From NCBI GenBank assembly GCA_016946835.1, contig JACVTC010000172.1, forward strand, positions 115,001 to 179,000: 64,000 nt of DNA. Reading direction: 5' to 3'. The DNA is from Neocallimastix lanati (nom. inval.) (taxonomy: Eukaryota > Neocallimastigomycota > Neocallimastigomycetes > Neocallimastigales > Neocallimastigaceae). This document shows, piece after piece, positions 55,918 through 64,000 of this stretch. The translations under genes were made by a program, and so were the position numbers. Under the pieces are notes generated by a model. The model did no database searches and had not been told where the DNA came from. It saw nothing but the letters and a program-made list of their open reading frames with translations. Position 1 is the first letter of the stretch, and each line of letters opens with the position of its first letter.

Positions 55918-56460
55918 TTAAAATAGTTAATGCTTTTCTCACTGGATCTTTGCCTGTAAAGAATTGAAAAATTACAGAAATAAATTTTTTCTTTTTCTAG
56001 ATGATCTCTTTTTGAAGTTTGCAATGATAATTGAACAAAATTCCTTAGATGTTTCTTTAGATTCAGAAAAGGATAATGATAATAATACTTATTATTATAT
56101 ATTGAGTGCTCTTCTTGGCGGGAGTTCAATATATGAAAAAAAATTAAACTTAATGATGGGGAACAAAGACAATTAGTTGACAATATTTTTAAACAAAGTT
56201 CAACTTCGTCGACTGTACCGTATTTTGTGGAGATTGCGGAGTTTCTAACAAACGTAATACCATTAATTTGTCGACCTTTTGGATTGATGATGAAATGGTA
56301 TTCCGTTGAATCTACCGTTGCTAAAAGCATCGATGTTGAAATGATAAGGCATAGATTTTCACCTCCCCGTGAAAAATCTGATACAGATTCATTTGATAAT
56401 ACTAATATTGAAATTATTACTCGCAATAATGGATAATGGACGTGGTGTTATCATCAATGA
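55918..56460 (+). pseudogene. frameshifted fragment of unrecognised protein
   Basis: Higher G/C than its surroundings. Protein-like pieces on the plus strand: VNAFLTGSLPVK, then (next frame) NKFFLFLDDLFLKFAMIIEQ and NTYYYILSALLGGSSIYEKK to about 56175, then (another frame) QLVDNIFKQSSTSSTVPYFV, EIAEFLTNVIPLICRPFGLM and STVAKSIDVEMIRHRFSPPR, ending at TAA 56434-56436. Two single-base shifts (about 55957 and 56158) would join them. No family is recognised. A 170-codon minus-strand frame over the same bases looks like an antisense shadow. It may be a captured or degenerating gene fragment. Confidence 0.4.
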
Positions 56461-57867
56461 ATGGAAAAAGTTATAAACTAATGCTTCTAACACACTTCTA
56501 TAATTATATAATACATAATATTTCATTTCATGTATTTTATTTTTTATTTTTCATTTAAATTATGTAATTTTATTATTATTATAAGTTAAATAAAGTTTTT
56601 CTCTAAGTCTAAAAAAAAAAAAAAAAAAGAAAAAAGAAAAAAAAATTAAAATAAATAATAAATAAAAAATATTAAAGTATTCTAATAACAATTTATAATG
56701 ATCTATATATAAAACAAAATAAAAATATATTATTATGTATATAACATTTTCAACAATCTACCAATATAATAAATATTATATAAATATTATTCTTAAAAAA
56801 TAAAATATTATTTATTTTTTCTTTTTATTATTTAACAATTAAAAATTCAGTTTTTTTTTTTTTTTTTTTTTATATATATATATATATGTAATTCACTTTA
56901 TTTAATAATCAAATAAAGAAAATTTTAATAATTTAAAATTGAAAGTAATATTTTATTATATATAAAAGTATTAATTGTTAAAATGTTAACAATAAATAAA
57001 ATAAAAATACATATATATAAATAATTATTTTGATTTTATAACGATATATATAAATAGTTTTGATTATCTTAATAATATATTTATAATATTAAAGCATGAA
57101 CGAATTTCAAAATTTTTAAACTAATAAAATTAAAAAGAAAATACACCAAATCCAATTTTTATAATAATTGGTTATAATATTTTTCTCAAAAATGTATTAT
57201 TTTTCCTATTATAATTAAAAATGGAAAAAAATAAAAAAATTATTAAAGAATTAAATATTACTAATAAATAACTACAAAAAGAATTAAAAGATAATATTAC
57301 AACCTATTAATTATAATTTTTATTATAGGATTTCAAAAATTTTAAAGATTTGAAATAGAATCAATTAAATATAAAAATTTAACCTAATAATGAAGTGAAA
57401 TATAATTACAAATATGTTAAGAGAAAAATAATGTTATTTATATTATTAACTTTTATATACACTAATTTATATTTATTTATATTTGGTATTTTTATGAACT
57501 TTTTCAATAATTTTATGAAAATTATTGAAATAAAATACTAATTTTAGTATGTATTTATATTTTAATTTCTACTATTTATATATTGAATTTTATTTTTATC
57601 CATTTAATGCACGTGTAAATTTAATTTGCTGTAATTTTTATTTATAATTTTTTGATGTAAATATTTTTTACCAAATTTAATGATAATTAAATATTAAATG
57701 ATTATTTTTAATTATAAGATATTAAAAAAAAAAAAATAAATTAATGAATAAACAAAAGAAAAATTAAAGATATTAACAGAAATTATATAAAAAGGATGAT
57801 TAAAGAAATTTACTGTATTCTTTATTATTTTATTACTATTATTATTATTATTTCTTCTTGCATATAT

Positions 57868-57898
<31 letters not shown>

Positions 57899-60094
57899 TC
57901 TATTGATTTATTGATTTTTAAGTGCCAAGAAAATAGATTTATATAATATTTCTTAGTAAAAAACCTTAAAAATGATAGTAAAGGAAAAATTTTATAATTA
58001 TATAATCTAGAATAATTATTATCTTATTAAAATTAGATCATTATTTTTTTTAAAAAAAATATGTATATATAAATTTTTATTTAATATTTTCCCTTTTTTT
58101 ATTTTTATTTATTTCTATTTCTATTTTTACATTATTAGAATTAAATATTACAATATTTGATTTTTCTTTATATATATATTCTTTTATCTTTTTTTTTTTT
58201 TTTAAATTTATAATATATTTATTTTTTGATTGATATTTAATTACAGTATATCTTTTATTATTATTATTATTATTATTAAATAGACTTAAAATATGAATAT
58301 ACATATATCAACAACTTTAAGTAATCTTCCAAAAAAACAATTTTTTTGTTTATTATAAATTATATTAGAGTAATTAATATATAGTAATTATAACCAATAT
58401 ATGAGTAATAAAGATAAATATATAAATTTAGTAAATAATTATTAATTTTATTAATAAAATAGATCTATGTATTAATTAGTTGCTTAACAGAATAAATAAA
58501 TATCTCTCTTTAATTTTAATAATTTAAAAATTTTTTAATCACATGCTAAATGTATTGGTTGATATAAAATATAGAATTATTTAAATAACTTTTTATTTCA
58601 AAAAATTAAATCCGTAATATTTTATTTAATAAATAAAATAACCCAAAGAATAAAAAATAATAAAATTACATAATATATTATAATATATTATAATATATTA
58701 TAATTGAATGAAATATATTAATAATATAGATTTATTAATATATTTTAAATATATGTAGGCTATTTAGTAAATCATAAATAATAATAAATAATAATAAATA
58801 CAGAAATTACTAAATAGAACAATAAATGAAATATTTAAGTATTTTTTATAAAATATATTTATTTAAATAAGGTAAACAATAGAAACCATTAATATTGCTG
58901 TATATATATATTTTATTCTTAATATTCTAAAATACAATTAAAATACAATTAAATATATATATTTATAATTAAAATTTAGTAGCATATAATAAATAAATCT
59001 AAATTTTATAATTATAGATAAATAAATAAATTCAATATATAATTAAATTATAGATAATATAGTTTACATAATATTATAATATTATAATATAGTATTTTAA
59101 TGAAACTAATTAAAATACTAGTTATATATAAGCTATATTTTTATTTATATAATTTTATTTATATATATATATATATTTTTTTTTTATATATTTTTATTTT
59201 TTTTATTTTAGTCTTTAATAAGCTGGTATAAAATAATAAAACCATTAATTTTTATAAGACTATTTAATATATATAATTGGAATGGAATTATTAATGGTTT
59301 CAATATTATCTAAAATAATATAAATAATGATAAAATTCCCAGTTTAATAATATATAAATTTAATATTTTTTTATAAAAGCATTTTTTATACATTAAATAT
59401 AAAGATAATAAATTTCATTAACTTATTATATGTATTATTAATTTGAAAAATTCTCAAAGTATAATTGTTATTTAATGTTAAATATTAATAAATAAATTAA
59501 TATTAATAATCTCTTATTTATTTATTATTTTTTAAGTATAGATCAAATAATAAATATATTAATATATATGGAATTTTAATAAAATGTTTATTTTTAATAT
59601 TTTTTGAATTTCCGTACATTCTTTATTTTAACATTTTTATTACGATTAAGATTAATTTAAAAGTTATAAAAGAATATAAAATAATAATTAAATAGTATAC
59701 TTTAAAGTATATATACAGTATTTAAATTGAGTAATTATATATGATATTATACAATAATAATTGAAAATTAATTTATAATAATAATATAAATAATGCAAAA
59801 TATCAAAGAAAAGAGGGAAAGAATAATTCAAAAATTATTATTTAAATTTTTTTTGACAGATTATAAAGCTTGACATTATTATTCTTTATTAATATTGAAA
59901 ATATAAATAATTTTAATTTATTTTATTTTGTTCGACAGAGTCATATTAGTTATAAAAAAAGCAAATAAAAGCAAATTCAATATATATATCATAGAAAATT
60001 TTTTCAAATTTTATAAAAAATATATAAAAATAGTTTATCATAATTTAATGAATTTATATATATCAAATGTATTCTATATAACAAAAAATATAAA
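56461..60094. other. long gene-poor A/T region
   Basis: About 3.6 kb with A or T runs (56613-56645, 56852-56870), (TTTA)n near 57865-57900 and repeated TATAATATAT near 58675-58700. I looked on both strands for conserved protein words and exon chains and found none. The promoter of the gene at 60095 should lie in the last part. Confidence 0.5.
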
Positions 60095-60607
60095 ATGAAT
60101 TCTAATAACATTTCAAATTTAAAAAATATTCAGAATTTTCAAACAATATCTAATTCACGTAATCAATCTTATATGGAATCAATGACAAATGGAAATTCAA
60201 TGAATATATCCACAACAAATATTCTTCTTAATAATGATAATATATTTACTTCACCAGCTGTAGCATTTACTAATAGAAATAATGTAATTTCTACCACAAA
60301 TATTAATTTATCATCATCAGTATTAGAAAATTCAAATAATGTTTTTAAACTACCTGAACCGTATGTTTCAAAAGATATAATTTCTGATTCAAATTTTAAA
60401 CATTCTAATACAAATAATAATATTGAAAATAAGAATAAATTGGTAATGTTAGAAGATGGACGTGTTGCAGCAATGTCTTCTACTTCATTAATAAACCAAC
60501 TTCAAGGTAATATAGAAAATGAACAATTTGCATTCAATCATATATCAACAATTAATGAAAATAACTCAATGGGAAAAGAAGAGGTAATTATATATTTATA
60601 TTATTGA

Positions 60608-60655
<48 letters not shown>

Positions 60656-63600
60656 AGAGAGAGAGAAAAAGGGAAAATAGTACAAAAAAAAATAATGATG
60701 ATAATAATAATAATGAGTTACAATTTTTTTTTTTAAAAAAAAAAATAAATTAAATAAAATATTAATAATTAATATAAATTTTATTAATAATAAAAATAAT
60801 AATAATAAAATAATAAAATAATATTCACATGTAATAAATAAAATAATAGCACCCAAAATAAGAAACATTTTTCAAATAAAAAATTAAAATAATAATAAAT
60901 AATTATTATTATTAATTATAAACAATAAAATAATAATTCATAAACACTTGTACTTCGATATATAATATAATAAAAATATATTATTTTCAAAATATATTTA
61001 TAAATGTATTATAAAAATTAAAATAATAAATAAATATTATATATATAATTATAAATTAATATTTAATTGTTTATTAACATGTATATATTAGTCTTTTTTA
61101 ATACCTTCTTTGATATCACCATCAATAACGCCAGATACCCTTTACCGAAAAATATCAAGAAATAAAGAAGATTTTAATCTTCTAACTTCACCAGTTTTAT
61201 TACCAGAAAATCAAGGGAAATCAACTTATAATATACCATCAAAAATGATAAAACATACTTCAGTCTCAAATTCTGATTTTGATAAAGTTCATACTATTTC
61301 TAATGCATCACCAATTTCAACACATTTAAATACTAATATGACTTCACCCATCTTTATAACAAATCAAAACAGTATATCTTCATTATCTCAAAATTATCGT
61401 TTACCAGGCTCAATTATGCCAGTATCAACTAACACACCTAAAATCAATTATGTTAACAATTCTAATACTGCTTTAAATCGCCCCACATTTGATAATCAAA
61501 ATAATCAAAATAATGATAATAATAATAATAATACATATAGTAGATCTTCAAATATTTATAATATATCCTCAAAAAAGAATACTATTTTAGCACAATCTAC
61601 ATCAAATAACAAAAATTCAAATTCATTGGTCTCACCTTATACATTATCTCGAAAAAATGAAAATAATAACAATGCTAACATTTTAAATTATAAAGGAGAT
61701 ATGTTTAGTCCTTTAGTTGAACCTATGATAACAGGTCCATTAAGTTTTATGTCATCATCACCTCCAGTAAAATCTATACCACAATCAATGCTTCCTATTA
61801 CTCCATCAGTATTAATGCATTTGGAAAATCAACAAACTTCATCAATATCATCAAATGCTATAAATGAAGTAGAAGAAGCAACAGCACCTCAAATAAGACC
61901 TACCTCACCATCAAATGTTAATATTATAAATGTTGAAAATATAAATGGTATTGTTAATGAAAATACATTAAATTTTAAAATACCAAACATAGATGTTGAT
62001 CATCATTTAAATGCCTCTCTAAATGATAATAATCATACTAATACCTCTATTGCATCTATTTATAATAATAATAATAATAATGATAATGATGATGATGATG
62101 ACAAAAATAATATAGATGATCAAAATGATAATATATATATCGATAATGAAACTGAAAAAGTTATAGAAGCAGTTACCCCAATTTTTATAAAATATTTAAT
62201 GAACAAATCAAAAAAAGAGAAAAATACTAAAGATTATTCTAATAACAATAATAATCGTTTTGAGCAAAATCATCATGATAAGAATGAAAATGACGTTAAT
62301 AACAATTCATTATTAACACCCTTACTTTTAGATAATGGTGCTTTAGACATTAACCGGCAAGCTTTTTCCATGTTAAACAATACAATTCTTTTAGGATCTG
62401 ATTCTAAAAATGCTAAATCAATTGATGAAAAGACTAAACTTGAAATGCAAATCCCTTCAAGTAGTAATAATATTATTTCTACGATTACTCATTCCAAGAA
62501 AAGTATAAACGCTCCAATATCTGTATCAACTATTTTTAATCGATATAATTTAAGTCATAAAAATGATGAAAATAAAGAAGATAATAGTCATTATAAAGAC
62601 CTTGAAAAAACAACCATGAAGGACCATGAAAAAATCCATGATAGTACATATACAAGTAATATTCATGTCAATATAAATTCAAATCCTCATACTGATCATT
62701 TAAATAACCATATTAGAAATACTGATGCTAATGTAAATATGAACTCAAACACAAATATAAATATTGATACCATTTCTTTTTCAGATATTGATATGACCGA
62801 TTTATCAGAGAAGGCCTTAACCAATATACCTAATTTAAGAAAATATAAAAATAATTCAACATTAACAAACCCTATCCCAACTACGACAGTAATGGACCAG
62901 GGATCGGAAACCATACAAAAAATTTATCCTAACATTGTAAGTGATAATACCGCAAATCTTTCAAATTATTATAATGGAAATTCAATTCCAGTAAGTTCAA
63001 GTTTGTCAACAACTTCGGCAGCAAAATCCACTGTAATACCAGCAAATATTATATCTAATAATAATTTAGACGTTGATATGAACATTGTAAATTCTAAACC
63101 AATTTCACCCTCCAATACTTTAGCTCTTTCTAGTTATCATTCTTCTTCTTCTTCATCCCTCTCTAATAATGAAATAATAACCGTAACACCAACCCCTATT
63201 ACAAAGAGCAAAAAAGGAAAGTTAACAAAAAAATTAGACAGTAAAAAAACTCAAACTAAATTAAAAAAGAAAAATAAAAAAGAAAGCAATGGAAGTGAAA
63301 ATTTATTAAAGAATAAAAATGATGAAAATCAAGAAGTTCATTTACCACCAAGTAGCAACCCTTCAAATATTTTTGTTATTAATAGTAAACATGATATCAC
63401 TACTCCAAATATTAATTTCACTTCCCCTTCTCCATCTGCATTTACCCCTAATATAAATCATAATTTAATTAAATTTGATTCAAAAAAGGATTCAAATTTT
63501 CAATTTAAAAGTTTACCACCACCTTCAATATCTTCTAATATTAATATTATACATGGTAGTTTAGCTCATTCAAATCTATTAAATTCAGCAAATGGAGATA

Positions 63601-64000
63601 CCCCTAATTCTAATAATTCTATTATTTTACCAATATCAAATTCTTCTTTAATATCATCTATATCTACCACCTCAACCCCTATATCAACTTCTATTCCTTC
63701 ACCTTCAAATTCAAATACAAATAAAAATACAAATAAAAATACAAATACAAATACAAATACAAATACAAATACAAATACAAATACAAATACAAATATGAAT
63801 GAAGATATAAGTACAAATACAAATACAAGTACAAATATGAATGAAAATATAAATTTAAATACTAATACAAATATAAATACAAGTACATGTACAAATTCAA
63901 ATTCAAATACAAATATAAATATAAATGCAAGTACAAATTCAATTTCATACCTTAATAATCATACAATTCCTTCAACTACAACTAATTCTAAAATGGTAAA
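60095..64000 (+). CDS. Ser/Thr/Asn-rich protein, partial, possible transcription factor
   Basis: Exon 1 (60095-60582) starts MNSNNISNLKNIQNFQTI and ends NSMGKEE at a GTAATT donor. The intron (to about 61091) contains an A run of about 35. Exon 2 opens SFLIPSLISPSITPDTLYRK and stays open to the window end, more than 960 codons. It is almost wholly low-complexity: Asn runs, Asp runs near 62080-62105, a Lys-rich patch KSKKGKLTKKLDSKKTQTKL (about 63207), and (Asn-Thr)n near 63710-63830. Short proline-containing blocks (TSPVLLPENQGK, FSPLVEPMITGPLSF, SMLPITPSVLMHLEN) resemble activation-region motifs of fungal bHLH regulators, but no DNA-binding domain lies in the window. The 3' end is missing. 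Confidence 0.75.
60619..60654. repeat. long poly-A run in intron
   Basis: About 35 consecutive A with GAAGAGAGAGAGAAAAAGGG after it, inside the intron of the Asn-rich gene. Its length is likely to vary. Confidence 0.9.
63710..63830 (+). repeat. coding (ACAAAT)n hexanucleotide repeat
   Basis: In-frame ACAAAT repeat giving alternating Asn-Thr, with AAAAAT variants at the start and ATGAATGAAGAT and AGT interruptions later. It continues in degenerate form to about 63930. Confidence 0.92.

Noticed and set aside
55914-56426. 170-codon minus-strand frame
   Set aside because: Its Ser/Leu/Ile-rich composition fits an antisense shadow, and the plus strand carries more protein-like words. Not fully excluded.
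56461-60094. Small frames such as the 75-codon one near 58.1-58.3 kb
   Set aside because: Only Asn/Lys/Ile-rich translations of A/T DNA with no splice-linked neighbours.

Overview
This is eukaryotic nuclear DNA. It is extremely AT-rich, and its genes are split by many short, nearly pure-AT introns with GT...AG ends. Long A/T homopolymers and Asn/Lys/Ile-rich proteins are common. It carries Ty3/gypsy and Ty1/copia LTR retrotransposons and many genes for a motile flagellum. Together these point to a zoospore-forming fungus, most likely an anaerobic gut fungus (Neocallimastigomycota). That assignment is inferred from composition and gene content, not from a marker gene.

Left half (0-41 kb), host genes in order: a degenerate SNF2-family protein with TPR-like ends and a PHD finger (282-4052, +); a three-DM10-domain EFHC-type axonemal protein (4283-7086, -); ZMYND10, a dynein-arm assembly factor (8878-11239, +); exocyst subunit SEC8/EXOC4 (12394-19293, +); DNAI7/CASC1, linked to axonemal dynein (20118-23830, +); an AXDND1-like axonemal dynein light-chain-domain protein (26676-30089, +); IFT122 of IFT-A (30680-34982, -); a probable Fuzzy homologue (36162-38562, -); and an acidic/basic nuclear-type protein of unknown function (39418-40646, -). 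Six of these nine genes belong to cilium/flagellum biology: axoneme structure, dynein-arm assembly, and IFT-A with its likely CPLANE partner.

Middle (42.4-54.3 kb): a Ty1/copia element on the minus strand (227-bp LTRs, TATTT target duplication) is split in its reverse transcriptase by a younger Ty3/gypsy chromovirus on the plus strand (617-bp LTRs, CTGCT target duplication). The copia element is dead: four in-frame stops plus a gag-pol frame break. The gypsy element has a single open 1287-codon Gag-Pol reading frame but lacks the part of RT that holds the first catalytic Asp. Its LTRs contain a tRNA-like A-box/B-box pair, and its leader holds 14 copies of a 40-bp repeat. A diverged solo LTR that keeps the B box lies at about 54.65-55.17 kb.

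Right end (55.2-64 kb): a frameshifted fragment of unrecognised coding sequence (~55.9-56.4 kb), about 3.6 kb with no recognisable gene, then the 5' part of a large Ser/Thr/Asn-rich protein that may be a transcription factor and runs off the window.

Several conserved host genes (EFHC, ZMYND10, SEC8, FUZ) show isolated 1-nt reading-frame breaks, mostly in A/T runs. Uncorrected sequencing indels are the simplest explanation, but real decay cannot be excluded. Exon borders were read by eye from splice signals and frame continuity and should be treated as approximate.
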